A DNA stretch of 10,084 bases from Flavobacteriaceae bacterium (GCA_016763215.1 JAESUF010000031.1:1-10084); one strand, 5' to 3'. Counted from the stretch's first letter, positions 1-6,800 are shown. A program made the numbers and translations. The notes: a model not told the origin generated them from the letters alone.

Positions 1-481
1 ATTCTATGAGAGAATTAGGCCATACATTATTATTAACATATTCCATTAATTGTTTTTGCTTCCCATTTTCATAATAATCAATATCATAAATCAAATATCC
101 TTCTTTCCAGTTCTGCTTTGAAGTCATTTTACCTTTTTTAGAGTAAAAAAACCATTTTTCCGTTTTGTTTCCCAAATTGATAATTTCCTATAGCAAAAAA
201 ATCTCCATTCTTTCTATAACGTTTCCATTCTCCTTCTTTTTGTCATCAATATAATATCCCTCCGAACTAAAACTAAGTACATCTTTCGTAGCATATGTAT
301 TCCATTTACCTTCATACTTACCATTGATATAATTGCCTTGTGCTACGAGTTCATTCTCTTCATTATAAAACTTCCATAATCCAATTGTTTGTCCATCGCT
401 ATTTGTTTCACCTACTTTTCTTTGTGCGTAAACCGTTGTAATTACTAATAATCCAAAAAAGAATAAAATAATGTTTTTCAT
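1..481 (-). pseudogene. Secreted MORN-repeat (YwqK-like) protein, 3' end outside window, two frameshifts
   Basis: Start ATG is at 481, followed by a Sec signal peptide (about residues 1-19, ending VYA|Q). MORN-2-type repeats of the form G-x-W-x-x-Y-x-x-(N/G)-x-(L/F) follow, for example GLWKFYNEEN and GKWNTYATKD. These repeats are typical of the YwqK/MORN_2 family often annotated as an antitoxin-like protein, but no toxin is visible here and the biochemical role is unknown. The simple frame stops at 188 with a non-repeat tail. Adding one base in the A5 run (plus-strand T5 at 237-241) restores DDKKEGEWKRYRKNGDFF and GNYQFGK. Removing one base in the A4 run (plus-strand T4 at 163-166) restores TEKWFFYSKKGKM and an open frame to the window edge. 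The gene is therefore either broken twice or carries two base-calling errors. Its 3' end is not visible. An exact -7 promoter box sits about 40 bp upstream. Confidence 0.7.
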
Positions 482-522
482 AAGAGTATTTATTTAAAAA
501 CAAAAGGCTGATTGCAATAAAT

Positions 523-530
523 CAAATATA
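523..530 (-). promoter_or_regulatory. Candidate -7 promoter box for the MORN-repeat gene
   Basis: The minus strand reads TATATTTG, an exact match to the Bacteroidota -7 consensus TAnnTTTG, 42 bp upstream of the ATG at 481. No convincing TTG (-33 element) is seen 19-21 bp further upstream, so this rests on the -7 box and its position only. Confidence 0.4.
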
Positions 531-577
531 AATTTTGTTATTTCTTGTATATGATATATTGTTTCATGCTGAATGGT

Positions 578-608
578 AACAACCTCGGATAAGACTAGTT
601 ATGTTGTT
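578..608. repeat. Imperfect inverted repeat (AACAAC/GTTGTT with inner ATAA/TTAT)
   Basis: The outer arms AACAAC (578-583) and GTTGTT (603-608) and the inner arms ATAA (589-592) and TTAT (599-602) can pair, leaving a 5-nt bulge on one side only and a 6-nt loop. It lies just downstream of the orphan remnant's stop codon. There is no T-tract on the minus strand, so it is a weak terminator candidate. One-sided unpaired bases also occur in integron attC sites, but it is much shorter than a normal attC. Confidence 0.3.
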
Positions 609-615
609 TGAACAC

Positions 616-762
616 CTAATTTAACAAATAAAAACGAACCTGTCTATCCATAGGAGGTAAAAAACCCCTAGTCATTGTGCTTCCTGAAATTAATTCAGGA
701 TAAATATCGAAGTGAGGATTTTCAAAAAATTCGCTTGCACTAGCAATTAATATTCTGAGATA
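616..762 (-). pseudogene. Orphan C-terminal coding remnant (48 codons)
   Basis: This minus-strand stretch is open for 48 codons and ends at TAG (616-618). It has no plausible start and is preceded by an in-frame stop at 763-765, just downstream of the PSD-like gene. Its translation looks like real protein rather than noise: it includes ASASEFFENPHFDIYPELI, then a G-S-T-M-T-R-G-F-L-P-P-M-D-R-Q segment, and ends in V-R-F-Y-L-L-N. The alternating aromatic and polar ending is reminiscent of the last beta-strands of an outer-membrane or secreted beta protein, but the family is not recognised. It is best read as the 3' end of a gene whose body has been deleted or replaced by the neighbouring DUF6090/PSD-like unit. 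Confidence 0.4.
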
Positions 763-774
763 TTATGGTTTCGT

Positions 775-2049
775 TTATTTGTTATTATTGCCTAGAGAAC
801 CTAATCGTTCTCCTATTAACTGATGTTTATATGCATCCTTTTTTTCTTTCATAGGTGCATCCAAAACAAAGTGTGCTTTCTCTTGAAATATTATAATGAA
901 ATCGGAACCTCCAAATAGAAAATACCCTAACATGTCTCCTTTTGAAACCTTACTACCTACATGCAAATTATCTTCAAAATTAACAGAAGACACAGGCCAC
1001 ATTCCAATTGGTAGCAATGCAACTAATCCATATTCCTCTGTCTCTAATATTACACACCCTCTGGTTTCAATTGATTGCCATCCTACTGAGGAGGCATCAA
1101 ATTTGTATCTTTTATTCTTAGCATCCCACGTAGTATATCCTCCAGAAACACTTTCACCTTGTATAATGCGTATTTCTTTAACTGTACCACTCAAAGGAAA
1201 ATGATAGCGATGATAATCACCAACATCTAAAAATGAATGCGTAAATGTTCCGTCAACAAATGAATCTTCATATTCACTACTTTCTCCTATGAGGTTTTCA
1301 ATATCATATAAGGTTCCAGATTTAATCGCAATTCCTTCTTTTTCAATAATTCTTGAAGTACTATCAATTGCCCAAATTCCTTGAGGCTGGGCATCTGCTG
1401 GAGATACTACAATTCTCTGATTGTCAAGTTCAGCAATCGGTCTTTTTTTAGGTGATTTTAAATGTCGTCCAAAAAATTGATTGAATGTTTTCCAATTTGA
1501 AGGTGATTCATACCAATCATTTTGAAGGCCGAAAATGCCATCAGAAGGGGCGATTTGATAATAATCGGAATTCCATGATTTCTCAGTATTCATATAATCA
1601 CCATAGGTTTTATTGAAACTTGTAAGCCATGATTTATAAGGCTCGTGGTACTGTAGCGAATTATTAAAGTACCCTTTACCTTCCAGTTCATCTAGGGGTT
1701 GGTCATTTATAAAGAAAAAATAGCATAAACTCTGGTCAATTTTATCATACAACGTAATCGCATAATCTACTTCAAGAAATTGCCACGGCATTGCATTTTC
1801 TGACCAACTAACGAATTCGTAATATTCTTCTAAATTTTGCGCAGGGTTCGTCTTTTTATCAGGATTTATTTCTTTCGCTTTTTCTATTGAAGCTAAAAGC
1901 ATGGATTTAATTTCTGGATTTGAGTTTACAATATTGATTAACTCTATAGTTTTAGAACCGTACTTAGAATAATCATGTTTGTTACCGTTTTTACATGAAA
2001 ACAGGACTACGATTAAAAGCGAAAATAGTATTGAATAGTGTTTTTTCAT
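775..2049 (-). CDS. Phosphatidylserine decarboxylase-like lipoprotein
   Basis: The chosen start (2049) gives 424 aa beginning MKKHYSILFSLLIVVLFSC, a lipoprotein signal with lipobox LFSC. The frame stays open to ATGs at 2100/2097, adding a 17-residue leader that resembles a DUF6090 N-terminus. Numbering from the ATG at 2100, the PSD signatures are: FNQFFGRHLK then RPI (206-222); SPAD (233-236, candidate D of the D/H/S triad); DYHRYHFPLSGTV (295-307, candidate H); and FGGSD (396-400), where S399 matches the serine of the LGST/GGS self-cleavage site that yields the pyruvoyl cofactor. About 43 residues follow, as expected for a small alpha chain. The N-terminal 150 residues may be a PSDC-like domain (tentative). 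Asp after the cleavage Ser and Ala instead of Gly after SPAD are unusual. Known PSDs decarboxylate phosphatidylserine to phosphatidylethanolamine. A lipid-anchored version outside the inner leaflet is odd, so the substrate is uncertain. It forms an operon with the upstream DUF6090 gene. Confidence 0.75.
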   Translation of the reverse strand: MKKHYSILFSLLIVVLFSCKNGNKHDYSKYGSKTIELINIVNSNPEIKSMLLASIEKAKEINPDKKTNPAQNLEEYYEFVSWSENAMPWQFLEVDYAITLYDKIDQSLCYFFFINDQPLDELEGKGYFNNSLQYHEPYKSWLTSFNKTYGDYMNTEKSWNSDYYQIAPSDGIFGLQNDWYESPSNWKTFNQFFGRHLKSPKKRPIAELDNQRIVVSPADAQPQGIWAIDSTSRIIEKEGIAIKSGTLYDIENLIGESSEYEDSFVDGTFTHSFLDVGDYHRYHFPLSGTVKEIRIIQGESVSGGYTTWDAKNKRYKFDASSVGWQSIETRGCVILETEEYGLVALLPIGMWPVSSVNFEDNLHVGSKVSKGDMLGYFLFGGSDFIIIFQEKAHFVLDAPMKEKKDAYKHQLIGERLGSLGNNNK

Positions 2050-2096
2050 TTTTTTTATTTCCATAAGGCTGTATTGTGCTTTTCTGAAGAACTTCA

Positions 2097-2845
2097 TCAT
2101 TTAGTATATGGTTTCGTTATCTCTGTTATTTTTGTTAATAGTTTATCTGCTTCGAGGTATCTATCTATGCTTTTTTGATGCATATACAAATAATTATCTA
2201 AGAGATTTTCGTACTCTAAAAGTTGAAATAATGGATAATAGTCTTTTTTAACTTAGACCTTCCTGACCATTCAAAATCTCCATAATTATCCATTTCTTTA
2301 AATGAAATATATTTTGCGAGAAAAGGAATAATCCTCTCATCTGACCAATTGCCTTTAATTGCCTCTCTTTGATTAATAGCTTTTACTAAAGCTTCCCATT
2401 GATAAATTAATTTAATGATCCTGTTATCTTTAATAATATTTAGTTTCCCATTTTGAATAATGTTAGAAATAGAATGTTGGGTTGATATAAATTGTGCAGC
2501 AGGTAGAGATTCATAAAAAAGGCTATCTAAATTGTGTAAGTTTAGTTCTTCTTTTGAACTTCCTATTAATTTCATTAGGTCTTTATTGGCCTTATAGGCT
2601 TCACTTTCAGTTTGCAGTACCTCTTTTAAAAAACTCTTATTTTCCACAAATTCATCATGAACATTTGACAAAAGTATTTTTTCTTCAATAGTATTTAAGC
2701 GTCTTTGGTTCCATGAATTTACTTGTAATGCGAGTAGAATACCTATCATTACCAATGCTATTTCTCCGATGGCGTAGATTATATATCTAGTGAGTTTATT
2801 TTCTGTGAGTAATCGCTGACGTATTCTTCGAAAGAATTTTATCAT
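2097..2845 (-). pseudogene. DUF6090 family membrane protein, frame broken at an A-AAA-AAG heptamer
   Basis: The start MIKFFRRIRQRLLTENKL, followed by a single TM helix (about residues 21-41) and NSWNQRR, is diagnostic of the Bacteroidota DUF6090 family. The simple frame ends at 2216 (209 aa). A shift of -1 at the A6G run (2243-2249) continues as KKDYYPLFQLLEYENLLDN, then L-Y-M-H-Q-K-S-I-D-R-Y-L-E-A-D, ending ITKPYTK at TGA 2097-2099. This gives 249 aa, which fits the usual family length. The extended stop overlaps the first ATG of the PSD-like frame (ATGA, 2097-2100), implying the longer frame is the ancestral one and was translationally coupled to it. The heptamer is in the correct phase for -1 slippage (TTA AAA AAG), so programmed frameshifting, a true one-base deletion and a homopolymer read error are all possible. 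The function of the family is unknown; the topology suggests a membrane anchor with an extracytoplasmic coiled domain. Confidence 0.75.
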
Positions 2846-3130
2846 TAGCTAATGGTTGGTTATAACGGTTTTAATAACAAATAGTTAGAGATTAAATATA
2901 CGGTATTTTCAGGTTTAGAGATCATTATTTAAAATCACCCCCTCTTCTTAACCAACTGGCTCCGGATTGTTTTTATAATTTGTTGTGTGGCTATTATTAT
3001 TTTTAATCAATATATCTATTCCTTTTGAAGAATATTTAGGACTTTATTCAAAGCCTTATAAGTCAGTTACCGTAGTCCTCATTTAGTCTTAGCTCAAATT
3101 TTCAGTTACTAACAATCAATCAGTTTTAAT
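2846..3130. other. Intergenic region without a supported gene
   Basis: This lies between the DUF6090 start and the end of the LysE-type pseudogene. Minus-strand reading shows only short open stretches. One of about 31 codons ends in NNPEPVG at 2954-2956, and a 15-codon one ends in WLRRGGDFK. Both could be scraps of a lost gene, but no family is recognisable. No clear promoter consensus for DUF6090 and no hairpin with a T-tract was found. Confidence 0.4.
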
Positions 3131-3759
3131 TCAATCAGTAGTACGTTTTACGGTTGATAACATTAAACCACTAAGAATTAATAAGCTGCCAATTATTCTG
3201 TTTTGCAAATGGATTTTTTTCTGATTTTCAAGGTACTTTCTCAGTTAGAAGCAAAATTGACGTAAAACAATAGGCAAATCCCATCAATTGCAAGATAAGT
3301 GATTCCAAGTATGACTACTTGAGGTATAAATACTGAGTTTGAGTTAATAAACAGCGGAAAAAGGGCTGCGAAAAAAACAATGGGTTTAGGGTTCGATGCA
3401 GACATAAAAAAGCCCTCACTATAAAGTTTAAGAAAGCTCTTTTCTTTCTCTTTTTTATTGAATTGACCAACTTTAGGATTAGAGACAAATTTCATTATTC
3501 CCATATAAATTAGGTAAGCTACTCCAATCCATTTTATGAGATTAAAAATTTCTCCTGAAGAAATAACGATGGTTGCTAACCCAAGAGATGATAAAATGAT
3601 TTGGAGCGTATTTGCTGATAAATCACCTAAAATGGTTCCCCATGTTTTCTTTATACCATGATTCATACTATTCGCTGTAGCAAGTAGAACGCTAGGCCCT
3701 GGTGTAATTCCGATGATAAGAACAGTTCCCACAAACGAAATCCAAGTAGTTAAATCCAT
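3131..3759 (-). pseudogene. LysE/RhtB family amino-acid exporter, one-base frameshift near the 3' end
   Basis: The N-terminus carries the family signature GITPGPSVLLATANSMNHG (residues 17-35), then several hydrophobic helices and SASNPKPIVFFAALFPLF (120-137), typical of LysE/RhtB permeases. These export amino acids or related metabolites across the inner membrane. The simple frame stops at 3241 after 172 aa, too short for a family of about 205-210 aa that ends in a final TM helix. Adding one base near 3244-3247 (reading ASK instead of ASN-stop) restores LRKYLENQKKIHLQNRIIG and a last helix SLLILSGLML, ending at TGA 3131-3133, giving 209 aa. All sequence needed for the full protein is present, so the break is recent or a read error. 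A -7 box lies about 75 bp upstream and a strong terminator separates it from the preceding operon. Confidence 0.8.
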
Positions 3760-3832
3760 ATTAATTGTTTATAATTTCAGCAATGCCACAGTTAGTCATG
3801 AAACGTAGGCAGTATTCGAGTTGTTACTTAGC

Positions 3833-3840
3833 CAAATATA
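3833..3840 (-). promoter_or_regulatory. Candidate -7 promoter box for the LysE-type gene
   Basis: The minus strand reads TATATTTG, an exact TAnnTTTG match about 75 bp upstream of the ATG at 3759, implying a leader of roughly 65-70 nt. No TTG at the standard -33 distance is evident. Confidence 0.4.
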
Positions 3841-3901
3841 AATATTTTGCTGTTTATATTTCTTATTTTTTATCAGACCTTATTCTTTTAATACTAATGA
3901 A

Positions 3902-3934
3902 GCAAAGAATTGATTTTCAACCCAACTCTTTGTC
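3902..3934 (-). repeat. Short intergenic repeat, copy M1
   Basis: Shares the exact 12-mer TTGATTTTCAAC (3910-3921) and looser flanking similarity (AAAGA before it; TCTnTGT after it) with the copy at 6922-6951. It lies about 90 nt downstream of the NTF2-like stop codon, beyond the terminator, and upstream of the LysE-type gene. Confidence 0.35.
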
Positions 3935-3968
3935 GCAGTGTATTTTATTAAGTCTCTTTTTCAGACTC

Positions 3969-4015
3969 AAAAAAAGACCAATAGAAAATAAGTTTTACTA
4001 GGTTGGATTTTTTTT
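3969..4015. terminator. Bidirectional intrinsic terminator
   Basis: Arms CCAA-TAG-AAAA (3978-3988) and TTTT-(a)-CTA-(gg)-TTGG (3992-4006) form a bulged hairpin with a 4-nt loop. On the minus strand the hairpin is followed by TCTTTTTTT (3969-3977). On the plus strand it is followed by ATTTTTTTT (4007-4015). T-tracts on both sides make it a two-way terminator. It sits 5 bp after the stop codon of the NTF2-like gene and so ends the ankyrin/DinB/NTF2-like operon. Confidence 0.65.
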
Positions 4016-4019
4016 ACTA

Positions 4020-4463
4020 TCAAAAATCCCTCACAAAACTTACATCTGTAATAAGTCCATTCTCGACTTTATAAATAGAAACATATTTAGTCTCTTTGCC
4101 ATCACTAGTAACTAACTCATGGTTGATAACATAAGGCCCGTTATTCATTTGATTAACAACCTTTACTGCCACCGATTTATTTTCGAAATCTGATTTAAAT
4201 ATAGAAGCAAGTCGATCCGATCCTGTTCCCATTAATTTATCTGGGTACGTGTAAACTTTTACATTGTTATTATAGAGCTTTATAAAGGCATCATAATTAT
4301 GTTCATTAAAATAATCCATTCTTTTATTTACAACCTCCAATGGTGTTAGATTTGAATAGTTCTGTTCTGTAAGGGTTGAGGTATCACTATTCCTTCCTTG
4401 TTGGTTATTTTTACATGCCATTATACAAAGTATTATAAGACAACTAATCGTTATTTTTTTCAT
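4020..4463 (-). CDS. NTF2/SnoaL-like lipoprotein
   Basis: 147 aa. A lipoprotein signal MKKITISCLIILCIMAC places the lipidated Cys at 17. After a polar linker, the mature domain (about residues 40-147) has the SnoaL/NTF2-like pattern: an amphipathic helix PLEVVNKRMDYFNEHNYDAF, then YNNNVKVYTYPD, a G-x-x-R-L-A-S-I-F segment and four beta-strands ending FVRDF. Members fold as cone-shaped alpha+beta barrels that bind or transform small molecules, or serve only as scaffolds. No catalytic residue can be assigned with confidence. It is the third gene of the operon, 11 bp after the DinB-like gene, and is followed at once by a strong terminator. Likely attached to an envelope membrane facing the periplasm. 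Confidence 0.75.
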   Translation of the reverse strand: MKKITISCLIILCIMACKNNQQGRNSDTSTLTEQNYSNLTPLEVVNKRMDYFNEHNYDAFIKLYNNNVKVYTYPDKLMGTGSDRLASIFKSDFENKSVAVKVVNQMNNGPYVINHELVTSDGKETKYVSIYKVENGLITDVSFVRDF

Positions 4464-4474
4464 GTGATTACTAT

Positions 4475-5074
4475 TTAGTTATTTGGAAAATTTGCGTTGT
4501 TTTTTATTTCTTTTATTTGTTGAATATGACGAATGGTGTGCGAAGATGTATAGAGAAAAATTTGATAAATATCTATAGATCCAAAACCTGTAAAATGGTT
4601 TCTTAAATCATCTTTAGTAATCTTAATATAATTTATATGTTTTTCTCGCTTCTCTTTAAACTCATCGACAGTTGAGCTATGATTACCGTACTTTCCACTT
4701 GGCTCCAAATCTTCTTGCGTTTTTTGCTTCTCGGTACGATTTATTACAAATGCCATCAATTCTTTATCCGTAAAATTCAAGTCTTTGCGTCTTTCTGGGC
4801 TTGCAGGAAGTTCCAATGACTCCTCAAGTATTTCAAATAACTGATTTTCAAAAATTGTAATATGCTCAGTACATTGTGCAATAGACCATTCTAGTTCGCT
4901 GCTTTTATAATTGAGTTGTGCCTCACTTAATCCATTTATTACACTTAATAGGTTTTCTTTTGAACTTCTTAATTCATTAATCGCAAAATCACGTTCTTTC
5001 TTTGTGATCTCAGTATCCGAAACTGAAGAACATTGAATACATATGAGTAAGATTGGTATTAAAATTTTTTTCAT
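4475..5074 (-). CDS. DinB-fold putative metal-dependent lipoprotein
   Basis: 199 aa. The short lipoprotein signal MKKILIPILLICIQC has the lipidated Cys at 15. The rest is a four-helix DinB/YfiT-type bundle: ELRSSKENLLSVINGLSEAQ, then LEWSIAQCTEHITIFE with His71, and SSHTIRHIQQIKEI with His179 and His183. This gives the three-His metal site (H, H-x3-H) of the family, complete here. DinB-fold proteins include thiol transferases and bacillithiol-type enzymes, but most are uncharacterised. A lipid-anchored copy is unusual, since cytosolic forms dominate. It is the middle gene of the operon, 19 bp after the ankyrin gene and 11 bp before the NTF2-like gene. Confidence 0.8.
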   Translation of the reverse strand: MKKILIPILLICIQCSSVSDTEITKKERDFAINELRSSKENLLSVINGLSEAQLNYKSSELEWSIAQCTEHITIFENQLFEILEESLELPASPERRKDLNFTDKELMAFVINRTEKQKTQEDLEPSGKYGNHSSTVDEFKEKREKHINYIKITKDDLRNHFTGFGSIDIYQIFLYTSSHTIRHIQQIKEIKNNANFPNN

Positions 5075-5093
5075 TATTAATATGGTTTAAAAA

Positions 5094-5618
5094 CTATTTA
5101 ATTTTTATCATTCTCTTTGTTAGCCCTTTATCTTTAAAGTAATCGACCAACTCTAAAGATTCACCAATTTGTGCATGATGTAATAATGTTAGACCATGTG
5201 GTCCTTTTGCAAATAATAGCTCTGGATAAGCTTCCAAAATTGGTTTCACTAAATCTGTTTTTCCTAGCATGGTTAGCGTAAAAAGATTGGCTCTGGCACC
5301 TTGAGATATTAAATAGGTTACAATTTCTTTATTTCCTAGATGTCCTGAACCTTCAATAGCATTTTCAAAATCACCAGTACCCCAATCATAAGATGTATAA
5401 ATTAAATTAGGATGCTCATTAAGCATTTCTTTGACCAATTCTAATTTTGAATGGCCGGCAATTACAAAATCTTTGACCAATTTTTCGTCGAATTGGCCTG
5501 AATCCTTTTTAAGTTGATTCGGTTTTTCTTTTCGCGATTTTGAAATCAAAAAAGCAGGTACGGCAACAGCAGTTGCAAGGCCTAAAATTGAGCCATAAAT
5601 GAATTTTTTTCTGTTCAT
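5094..5618 (-). CDS. Ankyrin-repeat protein with N-terminal membrane or signal segment
   Basis: 174 aa. The N-terminus MNRKKFIYGSILGLATAVAV forms a hydrophobic stretch (about 6-26) resembling a Tat-like leader without the twin arginine, so it may be a signal or a membrane anchor. Residues 45-165 contain about three degenerate ankyrin repeats: DFVIAGHSKLELVKEMLNEH, then a unit with EGSGHLGNKEIVTYLISQGA, then TMLGKTDLVKPILEA followed by a GPHGLTLLHHAQIGES unit. Ankyrin repeats bind proteins, so a partner role for the DinB- or NTF2-like lipoproteins encoded downstream is a reasonable inference. It is the first gene of the operon. Its upstream region carries a -7 box and a 50-bp element shared with the adjacent regulator gene. 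Confidence 0.75.
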   Translation of the reverse strand: MNRKKFIYGSILGLATAVAVPAFLISKSRKEKPNQLKKDSGQFDEKLVKDFVIAGHSKLELVKEMLNEHPNLIYTSYDWGTGDFENAIEGSGHLGNKEIVTYLISQGARANLFTLTMLGKTDLVKPILEAYPELLFAKGPHGLTLLHHAQIGESLELVDYFKDKGLTKRMIKIK

Positions 5619-5657
5619 GTATTGAATATTGTTAAGTGATTTGACTGAGGGTCACTA

Positions 5658-5665
5658 CAAATTTA
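5658..5665 (-). promoter_or_regulatory. Candidate -7 promoter box for the ankyrin/DinB/NTF2-like operon
   Basis: The minus strand reads TAAATTTG (TAnnTTTG consensus), 39 bp before the ATG at 5618. The -33 region lacks a clear TTG at 19-21 bp, which is what one expects of an activator-dependent promoter. The repeat shared with the AraC-type gene lies immediately upstream. Confidence 0.4.
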
Positions 5666-5670
5666 TAGTT

Positions 5671-5725
5671 GACAATATTCAATAAAAAATTGTTGAGATA
5701 CTTTAAAGAACGTGTTTCCTTTAAT
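5671..5725 (-). promoter_or_regulatory. Shared upstream element, copy A (operon promoter)
   Basis: Aligned without gaps to 6801-6855 (offset 1130), with 37 of 50 identical over 5671-5720 and 17 of 20 in the core 5701-5720 (plus strand CTTTAAAGAACGTGTTTCCT). The core holds a near-palindrome AACGTGTT. It begins 53 bp upstream of the ankyrin start codon. Position and duplication suggest a transcription-factor site, most simply for the AraC-type regulator encoded next door. Confidence 0.5.
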
Positions 5726-5743
5726 GAAAAATAAAAATTTTCT

Positions 5744-6745
5744 TTATCCCTTTTTATAGACTGAAGGTGTGAGTCCTGTTTTTTTCTTAAAGGCAACGTT
5801 AAAAGAAGTTACATTACCAAAACCAGATTCGTAAGCAATAGTGGCTATCTTTTCATTCTTATATTCTGAATCTTTCAACAATAATTTAGATTTTTCAATA
5901 CGATATTGGTTTACAAAGTCATAAAAATTTTGTTGCGTATTTTCATTAATGACCTGTGAAATATCCCGAGCTTTTATATTCAATTTTTCAGACACAGTGT
6001 TTACTGTGAGATGATCATCAAGAAAAACTTGTTCATTTTCGAAAAGCTGCTTAATCTTTTGAAATAAATCTTTTGAACTTTTTTTATCCAAATTAGAGCT
6101 ATTATATTTCTGAAGATTAAACTTATGACGATTTAAAAAAAGATAGCTGAAAGCGTAAATTAAGAGAGAATAAAAAATGGGGCCTCTGATATAGTATGTT
6201 TTAAAATCAAACAAGTTTCCTACATAATGAACCCAAATAAGTGTTACTCCAATTAAGATATTACGATACCAATAGAATATGTTCTGTGATACTTTTAATC
6301 GACCTTTATATAGATAGTACCAAGATAGAATTAAATATAAAAGTAAATGAAAAACGACAATACCATAATTCCAGAAAGATTCAAAATCCCCATTTCTTGG
6401 CACAAACGGAATTAAAAAAAGAAAGAAAATAAAAGGACTATAATGAAGGTATTCTTTTACTGAGAATGATATCTTCTTTTTAAGAAGTGTTCTACCATAA
6501 AACCACAAAGAAGGTGAGGCAAACAAAATTCCTGAAACACCAATATTATTCTGCCAATTTTCTAAAGGAATATAATGGTTTAATACAGATTTACCAATTC
6601 TAACAGTTAGCCCCAATAAGAAAAGAGCCAAAAAAATATTAGACTTTCTATTTCCATTTTTAAGTGTGAATAAATAAAAGCTCAAAAATAGCCCTTGTGC
6701 CAAACCAAGAGAGGCAAGAATAAGAATAAGACCCGTTGTTAGCAT
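5744..6745 (-). CDS. AraC-family transcriptional regulator with seven-TM N-terminal domain
   Basis: 333 aa. Residues 1-205 contain about seven hydrophobic helices (roughly 3-24, 36-53, 67-83, 102-117, 126-146, 160-178, 187-205), making this an integral membrane protein. Residues 225-333 form the AraC DNA-binding domain with two helix-turn-helices: LTVNTVSEKLNIKARDISQV in the first, and the second covering KIATIAYESGFGNVTSFNVA and then F-K-K-K-T-G-L-T-P-S-V-Y, which matches the AraC signature closely. Such 7TM-AraC proteins are common in Bacteroidota and are thought to sense a membrane or periplasmic cue; the ligand is unknown. It ends about 125 bp upstream of the ankyrin gene. The repeated element found upstream of both genes suggests autoregulation plus control of the operon. 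Confidence 0.9.
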   Translation of the reverse strand: MLTTGLILILASLGLAQGLFLSFYLFTLKNGNRKSNIFLALFLLGLTVRIGKSVLNHYIPLENWQNNIGVSGILFASPSLWFYGRTLLKKKISFSVKEYLHYSPFIFFLFLIPFVPRNGDFESFWNYGIVVFHLLLYLILSWYYLYKGRLKVSQNIFYWYRNILIGVTLIWVHYVGNLFDFKTYYIRGPIFYSLLIYAFSYLFLNRHKFNLQKYNSSNLDKKSSKDLFQKIKQLFENEQVFLDDHLTVNTVSEKLNIKARDISQVINENTQQNFYDFVNQYRIEKSKLLLKDSEYKNEKIATIAYESGFGNVTSFNVAFKKKTGLTPSVYKKG

Positions 6746-6800
6746 TTTGTGAATTTAAGATTTTCCTTAATAGTAATAGGAACGTTGTATAATTTAAACT

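Noticed and set aside
682..700. Perfect 7-bp inverted repeat TCCTGAA/TTCAGGA as a terminator
   Set aside because: Falls inside the protein-like remnant and has no T-tract on either side; probably chance.
896..1204. Plus-strand open frame of about 100 codons
   Set aside because: Lies wholly inside the well-supported PSD-like gene on the other strand and its translation has no family-like features.
2940..3000. Possible attC-like site (ends resembling GTTGTGTGGC)
   Set aside because: Faces the opposite way to the genes, has no paired R and L boxes, and no integrase gene is in the window.
2866..3010. Short open stretches ending NNPEPVG and WLRRGGDFK
   Set aside because: Only about 31 and 15 codons with no recognisable family; too little to call a gene remnant.
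3765..4001. Plus-strand open frame of 78 codons
   Set aside because: Runs through the intergenic repeat, the -7 box of the LysE-type gene and half of the terminator; low-complexity translation with no start context.
4475..5074. DinB-like gene as a DNA damage response gene
   Set aside because: The name refers to the Bacillus DinB/YfiT fold; the lipoprotein signal places it outside the cytoplasm and it is unrelated to E. coli DNA polymerase IV.
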